DNA of 64,000 nt, taken from assembly GCA_039881145.1 (NCBI GenBank), contig JAYKKI010000032.1, positions 14,821,501-14,885,500 on the forward strand, written 5' to 3'. The notes beneath the pieces were generated by a model, which was not told the origin of the DNA, made no database searches, and saw only the letters and a list, made by a program, of their open reading frames with translations. The stretch comes from Druceiella hillmani (lineage: Eukaryota; Arthropoda; Insecta; Lepidoptera; Hepialidae). Position numbers and translations under genes: made by a program. Of this stretch, positions 46,875 to 58,666 are shown piece by piece. Position 1 is the first letter of the stretch, and each line of letters begins with the position of its first letter.

Positions 46875-47080
46875 ATAATATTATGTTGGAATTTTGTTTA
46901 TGTAGAAAAGGTCTATTTTAAAAATTTCTTAAAAAAAATATTTGATTGCATCTATGCTAATCGTTGCATTTCAACACTAAAAATAATTAGTCGTACCGAA
47001 CTAATTTTGAAACCAAAGCAAATTTCGCCGAAATATACCTTTTGGAGAGAACTTGGTATCATGACTCATTGTGAAAATGA

Positions 47081-47134
<54 letters not shown>

Positions 47135-47279
47135 CTACGTAAATAAAAAAAATCGCGTTCATATATTTTAAAATTGACGTATGTTCATCTTTTTTGGAAA
47201 ATTTCAAAATTATGTTTCAAATCATATATAGATTTATCTATTGCTATAACTTTATCTTTAATATTTTTTTGCTAAAATA
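46875..47279. other. A+T-rich DNA with (TA)n at 47,083-47,134
   Basis: Contains a 50 bp TA run and, at its right end, the TA target duplication (47,278-47,279) of the adjacent mariner-like element. Confidence 0.7.
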
Positions 47280-48545
47280 CAGGTTGTCCAGTGGTAGATT
47301 TCAAAGTTTGAACAAACATAGTTTCTGAACGCAACGCATAAGAGGGGCGTCGTTAGAAGCGCAAGCGGTGCGGATGTTTTAGTAGCCATGGAACAGTGGA
47401 GCAGAGTGCATCACGCTTTTGCCGTCGAGACGTACATTTCGAGTGGATTTTCGTTGTCTGTAGCACGCCGTCGATTTAATAATCGTTACAGTATTCGTCG
47501 ATTACGTGATGGACCATCGATTAACCTCATTCAGTCATGGGTAGCAAGGTTCAGAGCTACAGGATCAACATTAAATAGGCCCAGGCCAGGACCTACACCA
47601 TTGGTAGCCACGGATGAAAATGTCGAGCGTGTTATGGTTTCTGTCGTTGAAAATCCCCGTTTATCACTGCGTACACGTTCATCGATATTGGGAATTCCGA
47701 AATCAACTTTACAGGTAATAATGCGAAAAAAGCTCAAGGTCCATCCATATAAAATTCAAATTGTTCAAGATTTACACGATTCTGACTTTGAATTAAGAAA
47801 AACTTACGCGGAGGTGATGTTGAGATTTCGTACTGCTACCCGGATGGGTAACATATTCTTTAGTGACGAAGCTCACTTTCACATTGGAGGATATGTAAAT
47901 AAGCAGAACTTTCGTTACTGGGATGTCCACAACTCAAGACAAATGCATCAAGAGCCTTTACATAAGCCTAAAGTAACAATCTGGTGTGCCATGTCTGCAT
48001 CTGCAATCATAGGGCCTTATTTCCTTGAAAATCAACGTGGCCAAACTGTAACTGTGAATTCAGAGAGATATGCCCAGATGTTAAATGACTTTTTCAGAGT
48101 AGAACTACAGAATAGTCCATCCTTCAACCAAAACACATGGTTCCAGCAGGACAGGGCCACAGCTGTCACTGCTAATGTGTCCATGAATGCAGTGCGGCAG
48201 TGATTTCCAGAAAAAAACATATCTCGAAACGGTACCGTACCGTGGCCACCTAGGTCACCCGATTTAAGCCCATGTGACTTTTTCATATGGGAATACTTAA
48301 AATCCGTTGTTTACAAAACAAATCCGAGCACTGTGACACAACTTAAAGACAATATTCGAGCCGAATCAGTAGGATACCCCAGTCGCTCTGCAAACGCGTT
48401 TTTGAAAACATGCGTGCTAGACTCGAAGAGTGTGTCAGACTCGATGGCCGCCATTTGGAAAACGTGGTTTTTAAAAAATTAAATCCGCATTTGTTGTTAT
48501 AAAGTTAAAATAAACCTACTTTGTATTAGAGACACTGGACACCTG
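47280..48545 (+). mobile_element. Complete mariner-superfamily element (DD41D), 1,266 bp
   Basis: Left terminus CAGGTTGTCCAGTGG.. (47,280) and right terminus ..CACTGGACACCTG (to 48,545) are imperfect inverted repeats, pairing over about 28 bp (the left continues ATTTCAAAGT, the complement of the right TAATACAAAGT). A TA dinucleotide lies on each side (47,278-47,279 and 48,546-48,547), the target duplication of this superfamily. One transposase gene fills the interior. The ends are intact, so the element could be moved in trans by a related active transposase. Confidence 0.93.
47388..48502 (+). pseudogene. Mariner-superfamily transposase (DD41D), inactivated
   Basis: ATG at 47,388 in a strong context (GCCATGG). 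First helix-turn-helix about residues 10-55 (VETYISSGFSLSVARRRFNN), NRPRPGP linker at 63-69, second helix-turn-helix about 91-121 (RTRSSILGIPKSTLQVIMRK). Catalytic Asp160 in FFSDEAHFHI, Asp255 in WFQQDRATAV, third Asp in SPDLSPCDFFIW; 41 residues separate the last two, giving DD41D, as in rosa-like mariners and many insect proteins with an N-terminal DUF4817-type domain. Damage: TGA at codon 272 (48,201-48,203), between the second and third Asp, and a frameshift near 48,371; restoring phase gives VFENMRARLEECVRLDGRHL and a stop at 48,500-48,502. QQDGATAHTA of relatives is here QQDRATAVTA, so two conserved positions are also lost. Light damage suggests a fairly young copy. Confidence 0.93.
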
Positions 48546-49116
48546 TATATAGGCTATTAGGTAATGGCTGAAGTATGCCATAATGTTGTTATTATGATAT
48601 AGCCCATAATCAGGCATAACGGTAAAAAGGTGATGCACTATGAACAACTGTAAAATAATATGTGCTAATTAGTTATAATAACCTTAATAGTCAACAAAAA
48701 ATATGTACTCACCCATTTTATTTCCAAAACTACTAATTAGTTATAATAACCTTAATAGTCAGATAGTATAACCTTAATAGTCAGTTAGTATAACCTTAAT
48801 AGTCAGACTTTCTTTAGAAAATAGATCACTACGTGATGCACTTAAATGAATAAATAACAATATGGCACTTAAATGTTGATACTTCAGATCGATTTGCTTA
48901 AACTGACTGAGACTCAGTGTGGGCTGTTTTATGTACGAAAATAGATATTCTAGAAACTTTGTTATCCTTGGACTATTCCGACTTTTTTCTCTCCCTCTTC
49001 CTCCCTAAGCGATTAATCTTTCTAGAAAGAATTACCGCTAGCACCAATTGTCTCTGTTCCGACCATTACAATCAGACAGCTCGCGTTCTTATAATGATGG
49101 TCAGTAATTTCTTATA

Positions 49117-49120
<4 letters not shown>
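48546..49120. repeat. Short duplications and a repeat head
   Basis: TTAGTTATAATAACCTTAAT occurs at 48,669 and 48,737, flanking a copy of the (TA)n-family head (ATGTACTCACCCATTTTATT, 48,702). TAACCTTAATAGTCAG then repeats at about 22 bp intervals to 48,807. After that, A+T-rich DNA; the frame at 48,917-49,117 resembles nothing known. Confidence 0.7.

Positions 49121-49180
<60 letters not shown>
49121..49180. repeat. (TA)n microsatellite
   Basis: About 60 bp of pure TA, followed by ACTTACCTTCATTATTTCCG, a weak echo of the (TA)n-associated repeat head. Confidence 0.95.
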
Positions 49181-50519
49181 TTACCTTCATTATTTCCGTG
49201 GCATACGAGTACGCTAAATTCTTAATATAAACAATTAAACGGATGTTTGTTATTTATTTTTTTCTTCAAATCAAATTAATTTAATATATTCTTAGACATC
49301 TATAAAAACTTCTATTGAAATGATAACATAAATCTCTTAAAATTAAACAAAAAATAAATAGATTAGTTTCATGATATATATATAATTAATATGTATTTTT
49401 TGGTTAATAAGTAAAAGAATAATTTTTTTCAATAAATTTAAAAATACAATACGATTAAAAAAGTCATAAAGATAAAGAAAATAGCTCAATAAATAATATA
49501 TACACACTTAAAATATATTTTAGATGCTATAAAGCCTCTTTTTAAAAATATCGCCTGCACATAATAAGGCTGTTACATAAGTCACGTGATATCATGAGAG
49601 AGCTTTCCTTCAAGAAAGCCTTTTAATTTCCGGCGTAGGGCGGTATCGTGACGTCACCACCGGATGTATTTAAAGCTTCTCGGCTAAGAGGCGACACGTA
49701 TAATTGGACGCAATGGCTTGAAAACACTGTAACAACATGCATATTATGTAATAATTTAAAAATGATAAAATATTTTTTAATGAATGATGATTCCACAGTT
49801 TCTTCTATTTTTTTTAAATAATCATCTTTAACCATATTACTCGTGGCAGTATCAACTCACGGCTGTATGTCTTTAGCTGCTAAGTACAACTGTCACAGCT
49901 AGGTATATTGTATATTATGAATTATATCTATGTAATATTAATGTCAAATAATAACTAAAAATATGACCAGATTAAAAAGTTAATGTTATAAATTTCCTTT
50001 TCTATGCAGCCATGAGATTCATCTATTGAAAAATCTTTTTGATTATTGTTTGAAATATATTTGTTATTCACTGGTTTAAATTCATTATGTGAGCATATAC
50101 GTACATTGAATTACAAAGAAGTAATTATAAAAATGCATTTTAAAAACATAAATGTTCAAAGTTCCATATCGTAGATAAAATAGAAAAATATAAATGTTCA
50201 GATTTCCATATTCCGTATTTAATTTTCATCATAACTATGAACACTTTTTTCCCCCTTTCCTCAGCATTTCCATTCATACTCTAAAACTCTGCGTTGTAAA
50301 TTACCTTATTTGTAACACCGTTTTCATCTTGGTTATAGCTAAGTGAATTGAAAATTACGTGGAACTTCCTTGCATTTTAATACACTGCAAATAGTCCTGA
50401 AAATGACGCAAAATTACTGAAAATATGGATGAGGATTAGAAGTGTAAGTTTGTTTTGTTATATTTCTTATATCGCTAGAACCGGAATACACTCCACATAC
50501 TATCACTTTCATCCAAGAA
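49181..50519. other. A+T-rich DNA with a small island at 49.56-49.73 kb
   Basis: 49,565-49,730 includes AAGTCACGTGATATCATGAG, TCCGGCGTAGGGCGGTATCG and TGACGTCACCACCGG (a palindromic TGACGTCA CRE-type site at 49,650). No frame of note. The rest is featureless. Confidence 0.45.
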
Positions 50520-50730
50520 TATTGTCTCAATTCACCTGGGAATATTATCACAATTTATCCTAGAATAATCTCTGAATTCACTTAAAAATAACATCAATAC
50601 TAAGAGATTCACCCAAGTATACTATCTCAATTCACCAGAGAAGAGTATCTTAATTCACCTGGGAATATTATCTCAATTTATCCGAGAATAGTCTCTGAAA
50701 TCACTTAAGAATAGTATAAACACTAGGAGA
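50520..50730. repeat. Tandem duplication, about 120 bp, 2 diverged copies
   Basis: TCACCTGGGAATATTATCNC, AATTTATCCNAGAATARTCT and CTGAAWTCACTTAARAATA appear at 50,532 on and again at 50,656 on, with a partial unit between. Confidence 0.85.
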
Positions 50731-50972
50731 CGGTTTCAGAAATTAGGCAATGCATACTCCATTTCACGAGAATTCGAATAACATTTTGTTGAATATTAAA
50801 AATAATTTATAATTTACTTCATCTGATAATAGTAACTATACTAGGTGATCTTTTCTGGAATTGGACAAAACATTTTCCACTAAATATAATGAAATTTTAC
50901 ATATAATTTCTGAAAACAACATTAATTTTCACATATGTATAAGTTTATTCTAAAAAAATATTTAATATTTTT
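50731..50972. other. A+T-rich spacer
   Basis: No feature seen. Confidence 0.5.
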
Positions 50973-51565
50973 GTCGACCTATAATAAACTATGTAATGAC
51001 GAAACTAAATATCATACATTCTAATTGTTGTGTCATCATGAAACTTAGCAGTTGTGTGTAGTTTTTTATTAGGTCGACCTATAATAAACTATGTAATGAC
51101 GAAACTAAATATCATGCATTCTAATTGTTGTGTCATCATGAAACTTAGCAGTTGTGTGTAGTTTTTTATTAGGTCGACTTATAATAAACTATGTAATGAC
51201 GAAACTAAATATCATGCATTCTAATTGTTGTGTCATCATGAAACTTAGCAGTTGTGTGTAGTTTTTTATTAGGTCGACCTATAATAAACTATGTAATGAC
51301 GAAACTAAATATCATACATTCTAATTGTTGTGTCATCATGAAACTTAGCAGTTGTGTGTAGTTTTTTATTAGGTCGACCTATAATAAACTATGTAATGAC
51401 GAAACTAAATATCATGCATTCTAATTGTTGTGTCATCATGAAACTTAGCAGTTGTGTGTAGTTTTTTATTAGGTCGACCTATAATAAACTATGTAATGAC
51501 GAAACTAAATATCATGCATTCTAATTGTTGTGTCATCGTGAAACTTAGCAGTTGTGTGTAGTTCT
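50973..51565. repeat. Minisatellite, exact 100 bp unit, 6 copies
   Basis: GTCGACCTATAATAAACTAT starts at 50,973 and recurs every 100 bp to 51,473 with only one or two base differences per unit. The second half of the unit (TCTAATTGTTGTGTCATCAT, GAAACTTAGCAGTTGTGTGT) is also the start of the 154 bp unit that follows, so the 100 bp array was made by tandem duplication across the edge of the 154 bp array. Confidence 0.96.
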
Positions 51566-52400
51566 GGTGACAACACAATAAAATTGTACCATCGGACTGA
51601 TTCATTGAAATAGAAAACGGAAGTTAGGCACTGAACTCAATTAACTAATATTGTGCCCTAACCGTGTTTGGGCTTCTAATTGTTATATCATAATGAACTT
51701 GCAGTTGTATGTAGTTCTGATGACAATACAATAAAATAGTGTCATTGGACTGATTCAATGAATAGAAAACGAAAGATAGACACTGGACTCTTTAACGGAA
51801 CAATTTATCCTAACTTTGTTTGGGCTTCCAATTGTTATATTATCACAACACTTGGCAGCTGAATGTAGTGCTGATGACAACAAAATAAAATTGTACCATT
51901 GGACGGATTCAGTGAATAGAAAACGGAAGTTAAGCACGACTCTCTAACGGGACAATAAATGAAATAAAAAAATGTTTGGGCTTCTAATGGTTATATCATC
52001 ATAAAACTTGGCATTTGTGTAGTTCTGATGACAATAAAATAAAATTGTACCATCGAATTGATTCAATGAATATAAAACGGAAGATACCCACTGAACTCTT
52101 TAACGGAACAAAGTGTCCTAACCATGTTTGGGCTTCTAATTGTTATATCATCGCAATACTTGACAGGTGTGTGTAGTCCTGATGACAACAAAATTAAATT
52201 GTACCATCGGACTGATTCAATGACTAGAAAACAGAAGTTAGACATTGAACTCTTTAACGGAACAAAGTATCCTAACCGTATGTGGGCTTCTTATTATTGT
52301 ATCTTCATAAAACTTGGCAGTTGTGTGTACTTCTGATGATAACAAAACAAAATGGTATTATCGGGTTGATTCAATGGAATAGAATCGGATGTCAAATCAA
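51515..52400. repeat. Minisatellite, 154 bp unit, about 5.7 copies
   Basis: GTTCTGRTGACAAYANAATA starts at 51,561, 51,714, 51,868, 52,022, 52,176 and 52,330. Units also share ACTGATTCAATGAATAGAAA and CTTTAACGGAACAA. Copies are 80-90% alike by eye, older than the adjoining 100 bp array. The similar minus-strand frames at 51,755-51,937 and 52,063-52,245 come from equivalent positions in two units. Confidence 0.95.
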
Positions 52401-52736
52401 AGAATTGCATTGTTCCAAGCTTACTAGAAAAGAGCCTTGTAATACTGAAGCATTGGAAGAGATAGAGAGGATACGCGCTCGGTCGCCCACATACACAGAA
52501 TCAAGAAGGAACACCTCAATCTAATCAATTATGCTACTCTGCCAATTTTAATTCTATAGTTTTTTTAAATAAAGTATTATTATTTGTTGAAATAGCTCTA
52601 AATATCATATTAAGTGCAAATCAACATTCTCTCCTGTAATATAAGATTAACAAAAGTGAAAATCAATTAATAGTAAACAAAAGTAAAAAAATACCCTTTT
52701 ATAAATACTGCAATAAAAAGCAACACATAAGTATCG
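52401..52736. other. Mixed then A+T-rich DNA, nothing recognised
   Basis: 52,400-52,525 is more balanced (GATAGAGAGGATACGCGCTC) but its frame has no recognisable domain. Confidence 0.5.
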
Positions 52737-52985
52737 AACCTGTTTTGTCTGTCTACTCTGCAAGGACTTTAGTGTTTGTTAATGAGTATAATATTTGAGC
52801 GTAAAACGTGGGACGGTTTTTCTCAGAAATAAATAATTTGGCTTCTCAATTTAATATCATGTAAATGAAAATAGCTAACATTTCCGTTAGATTTCGAGAA
52901 AAAGTGCCCCACGTTTTACACTCAAATATCATACTCGATGACAGACATGTCTTACAATAAAGTCCTTACAGAATAGACCGAAAAT
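52737..52985. mobile_element. Fold-back element with arms of about 90 bp
   Basis: 52,737-52,825 reversed and complemented aligns with 52,896-52,985: GAGAAAAA, CCCACGTTTTACRCTCAAAT, ATAAAGTCCTTRCAGARTAG. The loop is about 70 bp. A related single arm is at 40,331-40,430. Size and structure fit a non-autonomous fold-back or MITE-like element; I see no clear target duplication. Confidence 0.75.
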
Positions 52986-53170
52986 AGCTTTTTAATGCGG
53001 TTTTTTTAAAAGCATGTTTTTTTAAGTCTTTTAAACTATTCATTTATTAAGGTACTATACATAAAAACGAAAAAACAGAACCTTTGATAAACACATCACA
53101 TCTCAAAAACCGCTTAATGTGGATAATTAAATTTGTAATAAAGTATATTATTTTCAAGAATATTTAAATG

Positions 53171-53173
<3 letters not shown>
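52986..53173. other. A+T-rich flank of the fold-back repeat
   Basis: TTTTTAAGTCTTTTAAACTATTC continues the match to the 40,331-40,500 copy to about 53,050. CTCAAAAACCGCTTAATGTG at 53,103 echoes the hairpin family at 56,408. Confidence 0.5.

Positions 53174-53252
<79 letters not shown>
53174..53252. repeat. (TA)n microsatellite
   Basis: About 78 bp of TA with one AAATATACA break. Confidence 0.95.
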
Positions 53253-53253
<1 letters not shown>

Positions 53254-53640
53254 TGTTCAAATTGAGTACTCAAAAAATTTTCTTTATTATTATATACTAA
53301 AAATATGTACTCGCATTCCTCATTATTTCCGAAACTAATTAACTAATAATTATGAAACAGAAAAAATAGTTGCAAAAAACTTAGGAAGATTGCAATAAAA
53401 TTATAGCAATTATCCCTAAAGTTATAATTTTCGATAAATTAACTATTTTTCCACCCTATTTAATTATAGGAGACGCCTAATATAATTACTTTTTACACTA
53501 AGAAGTCCATTTAAATGACGCCTTCTTATAAAGAATGTAATTTCACTTGAAGCGACATAAGGACCCTCGATGTGCGAAACAGGCTCGCACTTGGCCTGTT
53601 TTTGTGTTCATAGTCACACTTAGTGTGTAGCGTGATATCA
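53253..53640 (+). repeat. Dispersed repeat headed by (TA)n, second copy
   Basis: After the TA tract: ATGTACTCGCATTCCTCATT, TCCGAAACTA, then TTCACTTGAAGCGACATAAG, CCTCGATGTGCGAAACAGGC and CTCGCACTTGGCCTG. Order and ends match 45,071-45,335. Confidence 0.72.
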
Positions 53641-53732
53641 AATAAAGTCTAGTATAGTTCCTATTCTATATTTTGAAAAATGACTTAGAGGTCTCTTACG
53701 AACAATAAAATGTTTTAGCGGTATTTTCGTAA

Positions 53733-53736
<4 letters not shown>

Positions 53737-53776
<40 letters not shown>
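53737..53776. repeat. (TA)n microsatellite
   Basis: About 38 bp of TA. Confidence 0.95.
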
Positions 53777-55046
<1,270 letters not shown>

Positions 55047-55130
55047 TTACTAGCTGTGCCCGCGACTTCGTTCGCGTGGAATCTAGGCTCTATTACTGTA
55101 CTCCACTGAATATTTGGGCTAGCTCAAAGG

Positions 55131-55366
55131 CCCTGCATAAAACAGGTACGCGTGTGCAAAACGTGTGCAACATATATGCGTTGTAATGTATAGAACTGTA
55201 TAGATCATACAACACCGACTGCATGGCATGCGCAACTCGTACACAACACGTTTAGTGTGACATCTTCAACATAGTTTCATACATTGCAACGCGCACATAC
55301 TGCGCACGCACACGCGAACACCACGCATTCGCAAACGCAACGCCACGCATTTATGACCTGGTCTTA
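55131..55366. mobile_element. MITE-like unit with G+C-rich inverted arms
   Basis: Inner arms: TGCGTTGTAATGTAT (55,177) and ATACATTGCAACGCG (55,279), with GAACT/AGTTTC extending the pair; farther out CGCGTGTGC (55,149) pairs with GCACACGCG (about 55,308). Ends AAGGCCCTGCATAAA and TTTATGACCTGGTCTT are loosely complementary. The G+C content and repeated ACGCAACGC subterminal motifs are unlike the flanks. This could be a non-autonomous hAT-type element; no target duplication was confirmed. Confidence 0.45.
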
Positions 55367-55479
55367 AATAATTATCAAGACTATGTAGAACTTTTGTTTA
55401 TTCTATGTGAGTAGATACTTTAATGAGGATAAATCAATAAACATTTCGCAAGCCTCGGGGAAATTGGATATTTTCCTCC

Positions 55480-55637
55480 GGTTTTGGTTCAATCAATTTC
55501 TGTTCGGTTTTGGTTCAATTTCTGTTCGGTTTTGGTTCAATCAATTTCTGTTCGGTTTTGGTTCAATCAATTTCTGTTCAGTTTTGGTTCAATCAATTTC
55601 TGTTCGGTTTTGGTTCAATAAATTCAATCAATTTCTG
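55480..55637. repeat. Minisatellite, 26 bp unit, about 6 copies
   Basis: GGTTTTGGTTCAATCAATTT then CTGTTC repeats, with one unit shortened by a lost TCAA. The plus-strand frame across it gives Phe-rich repeats in shifting frames and is not a gene. A CT-rich run (CCCTCTCTCTCTCCC) follows at 55,680-55,765. Confidence 0.92.
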
Positions 55638-56165
55638 CTATTTAGAAATTTATTCGAAGTAACCTTTGGTCTGTTTCACTTCCCTCTCTCTCTCCCTTTC
55701 CAATGCCGCCCTCTCACTCTGCCTCATCATTTCCCTTTTCACCCTACCCCTGCCTCTTTCCTTTTTTTTGTTTTTCCTAGCTGTCCATGCGACTTAGTTT
55801 GCATGGGATTCGGAGTAAGAAAATTACTAAGTTTTTTTTCTTTTTTCTCTCAGAACTCTGAGCATAGGGTTTATTAAAAACGCTAATAGATGGTGTTGGC
55901 ATCCAAATCGGTTCCACTGGTTCCGACATTAGCGTGCACAACAAATGTAAACGTATCGTACGTAATATTGACGTATCTTTTTTTATTTGCAAACCGATTG
56001 AAATGAAATGAAGCCTAAATGTTAGCCAAAACTAATCTAACCCCATCACTGAAAATCGAATTCCAATCGGTTTAGCCCTTGCTGAGATTAGCGTGGACAA
56101 CGAAGGTGCTTACAGACAAATAACCGAACAAACAAAAATTCTAAAATCTTTTATTATAGGCTTAG

Positions 56166-56407
56166 TAGCGTGTCGTTAGTAAGTAGCCCTTAGTTTTACT
56201 TAAAAATATTTAATGTACAAACTCAGTTTTTTTAATATTTTATCACATATATAAATAGTTACCCATGGATAACAGATACCCAGCGAGACAAGTAGATAGC
56301 GACGTGGTTTTTAAAAATGTTTTTGGTACAATTCCGAACCCCAAAAACATAAACCGAACCCTTATAAGATTACTTAAGTACCTGTTGTATGTTGTAACCA
56401 TTTTTTT
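56166..56407. other. A+T-rich spacer
   Basis: No feature seen. Confidence 0.5.
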
Positions 56408-56460
56408 CCAGAAACCGGTTAATGTAGAAACTTTAAGTTTCTAAATTAAGCGGTTTCTGG
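56408..56460. repeat. 25 bp hairpin with 3 nt loop
   Basis: CCAGAAACCGGTTAATGTAG.. (56,408-56,432) pairs with 56,436-56,460 at 23 of 25 positions, loop TTA. The left arm belongs to a dispersed family (44,760; 53,103), so the right arm is probably an inverted copy. Confidence 0.92.
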
Positions 56461-56880
56461 GGCGAATTTAGCATAATAACACATATTAACCCGCACATAA
56501 CTAACACTCAAAAATATGTATTTATATAGAAATGTTAGAGGGACAAATTAAGTACTCAAAATTTTTTTTTTATGCTTCATTATATATTGTGGGGTAATAT
56601 TAATTCGCACATAGCTAACACTCAAAAATATTTATACAGAAATGTTAGAGCGACAAATTAAGTACTCCAAAATTTTTTTTTATGTTTAATTATATAGTGG
56701 GGTAATATTAACCCGCACATAACTAGCACTCAAAAATATTTATAATAAAATGTTAGAGCGACAAATTAAGTACTCGAAAATTTTTTTTTTATGATTTATC
56801 ATATATTGTGGGGTAATATTAACACGCACATAACTGACACTCAAAAATATTTATATACAAATGTTAGAGAGTTTTCATTT
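56461..56880. repeat. Tandem repeat, about 115-120 bp, 3.5 copies
   Basis: TAATATTAAYNCGCACATA, ACACTCAAAAATATTTATA, TGTTAGAGNGACAAATTAAG and TACTCNAAAATTTTTTTT recur from 56,480, about 56,595, 56,710 and 56,825. A relative is at 46,395-46,420. Confidence 0.92.
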
Positions 56881-56999
56881 TATAACATTTTTCCAAAAAC
56901 ATTTGTTTTATATTTATGCTGGTAACGTTTGAAAGGGCGTTATAATAAGGGTCACAAAAATATTTTCTAATTTTAGGTAGCATATCCTTATTGACATAT

Positions 57000-57066
57000 T
57001 GAAAAATAAGCAGGAAAATAAGCAGAAAAATAAGCATAAAAATAAGCAGGAAAATAAGCAGAAAAA
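57000..57066. repeat. 12 bp minisatellite, 5.5 copies
   Basis: AAAAATAAGCAG-type units in tandem. On the minus strand this reads LLIF repeats in a 77-codon frame at 56,864-57,097, which is therefore not a gene. Confidence 0.93.
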
Positions 57067-57989
57067 TATCTTCACACCTCTTCTTTATTTCCGACATTTT
57101 TAAGTTATTGTTATGAAAAATATTGTTAAAATATATGCATTATATAACATTTTAGGAAAACCGTAGCTATTATCCTAGATCTTATAATTTTTTAAATATA
57201 CATGTTTTAATATCTCTGAATGACATATTAGGCTATATATTTATGTTGCGCGAAATTAATATTTCTAAATAGTTTGATACAAATATGTAATTTAAATATT
57301 TATAAATCCCTAAATACGTACAGAATCCCCGTAGTGTGAGTTTTACTCACGCTTGACAGTTTTTCTTTGAAAATAAGAATATTTTTACTTAAGTGATCAT
57401 AGGTAAAACTTTTAATTTTTATAAATCAATACATTTTAGTACTGACAATGATAATATTATTATGATAATTATAATATAATGAAATCAATTCGCTATCGAA
57501 ATAAAAAAAATGTCAATTAGTTTAATATTTCGTCATCAAAGAAATGTTTTTTTTTTATTTTAAATATAATATCTAAGTTCTAAGTAAGTAAAAAAATGCA
57601 ATCCAAAAATACATTTTATAACAAAATTAAGGAAGTTACTTATAATTCGAACGTAAACATTTATAAAAACAATATATACCGTTTCTTTTGTTATTTTCCA
57701 TAAATTATAATTTGCATCCTTATGAATAGTTTAAATTATTCCCTCCATTGTAATAGTAGCGAATATCGCATGGGTTTTGAGGAAGTTGTCAACGTAATAC
57801 ATATTAATCAACTGATGGTCTCAGAATTAAAAGCAATAATATTATTTCAAAACTTAAAATATATCAAAAAAACCACACGTACCACTTACACAACGTATAA
57901 TAAATGATAATTCATATAAAAGAAAACACATCGATGTTGACGGCCATCAAAAGTTCACATCAAAGCTTCGATTTTTTCTCGTTAAGTAA
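57067..57989. other. A+T-rich DNA, nothing recognised
   Basis: The plus-strand frame at 57,722-57,907 has no recognisable domain. Confidence 0.55.
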
Positions 57990-58130
57990 ATAAAACTCGT
58001 TGTTACCACATCCTATCAATCCTTTTAATATCCTGTCAAAGGATCCTTTCCATTCAGGAGGTGATCCTTTACTTCGCAACAAGAACGACCCTCGCGCCAT
58101 GTCGATTCACCGTGTTTGTGTCCGTATATG
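57990..58130. other. Small G+C-elevated island
   Basis: AAAGGATCC and GGTGATCCTTT form a loose palindrome at 58,036-58,071, followed by AACGACCCTCGCGCCATGTC. No frame. Confidence 0.3.
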
Positions 58131-58666
58131 TAAAAATACAGTGGTAGTAAATTTGGTTGAAAATTGACAAAGGAAAATAAATTCAAAGAACTATTTTTAT
58201 TAACGCTTTTGGCTCAAATATATTTGATATTCGATGATTAAGAATATTGTCAACGTTACTAAATTCAGAGAACATATAATTTTTGAGAAATTTTTTTGGA
58301 CCCTATTGATTTTCACAATCGTAGATAAAGAACGAATGCGCATAAGAAATAGAGATATAGCGAGCAATGAAAATGCGGGTTTGAGAGTGAGGAACGTGAA
58401 AAGTTCAGAAGATAGATCCAGACGACGGACAGACAAAGTTGCAAGTCCAAAAATGCAATAAAGGTGTTAAGAATTTGTGAAGATGCTATAAGAGGAAAAC
58501 TATTTAAAAAAGTTACGTCGGTCGTAGATCTACGCCCACTCGTGTTGCGACAGAAACTTGAAAGTATGATTCATCATTATATGCAAGTATTCTATCACCA
58601 CTCAATTAGAACTAAAGTAACATTTCCTGTTGTAGAAAATGCATTTTTCAAAAGTATTGGAAGTAA
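58131..58666. other. DNA downstream of the LINE, unrecognised frames
   Basis: Plus-strand frames at 58,234-58,461 (..RMRIRNRDIASNENAGLRVR..) and 58,464-58,670 are adjacent and of fairly mixed composition. I recognise no family; the second overlaps the LINE end. Confidence 0.35.

Larger units (their letters stand above)
55050..56165 (+). repeat. Composite dispersed insect repeat
   Basis: Head ACTAGCTGTGCCCGCGACTT then CGTTCGCGTGGAATC at 55,052-55,086; a second, decayed head (CTAGCTGTCCATGCGACTTA) at 55,778; and the typical tail AATCGGTTTAGCCCTTGCTG, GAGATTAGCGTGGACAACGA, then CGAACAAACAAAAATTC at 56,067-56,142. This family is very common in Lepidoptera and some other insects; I do not assign a class. 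Nested inside are a MITE-like unit and a 26 bp minisatellite. Confidence 0.75.

Noticed and set aside
51755..52245. Two similar 60-codon minus-strand frames 308 bp apart
   Set aside because: They are equivalent positions in two units of the 154 bp array; other units break the frame.
55407..55877. 156-codon Phe-rich frame
   Set aside because: It is the 26 bp minisatellite and a CT-rich run; repeat copies are in shifting frames and one unit is shortened.
56864..57097. Minus-strand frame with LLIF repeats resembling a membrane segment
   Set aside because: Produced by a 12 bp minisatellite.
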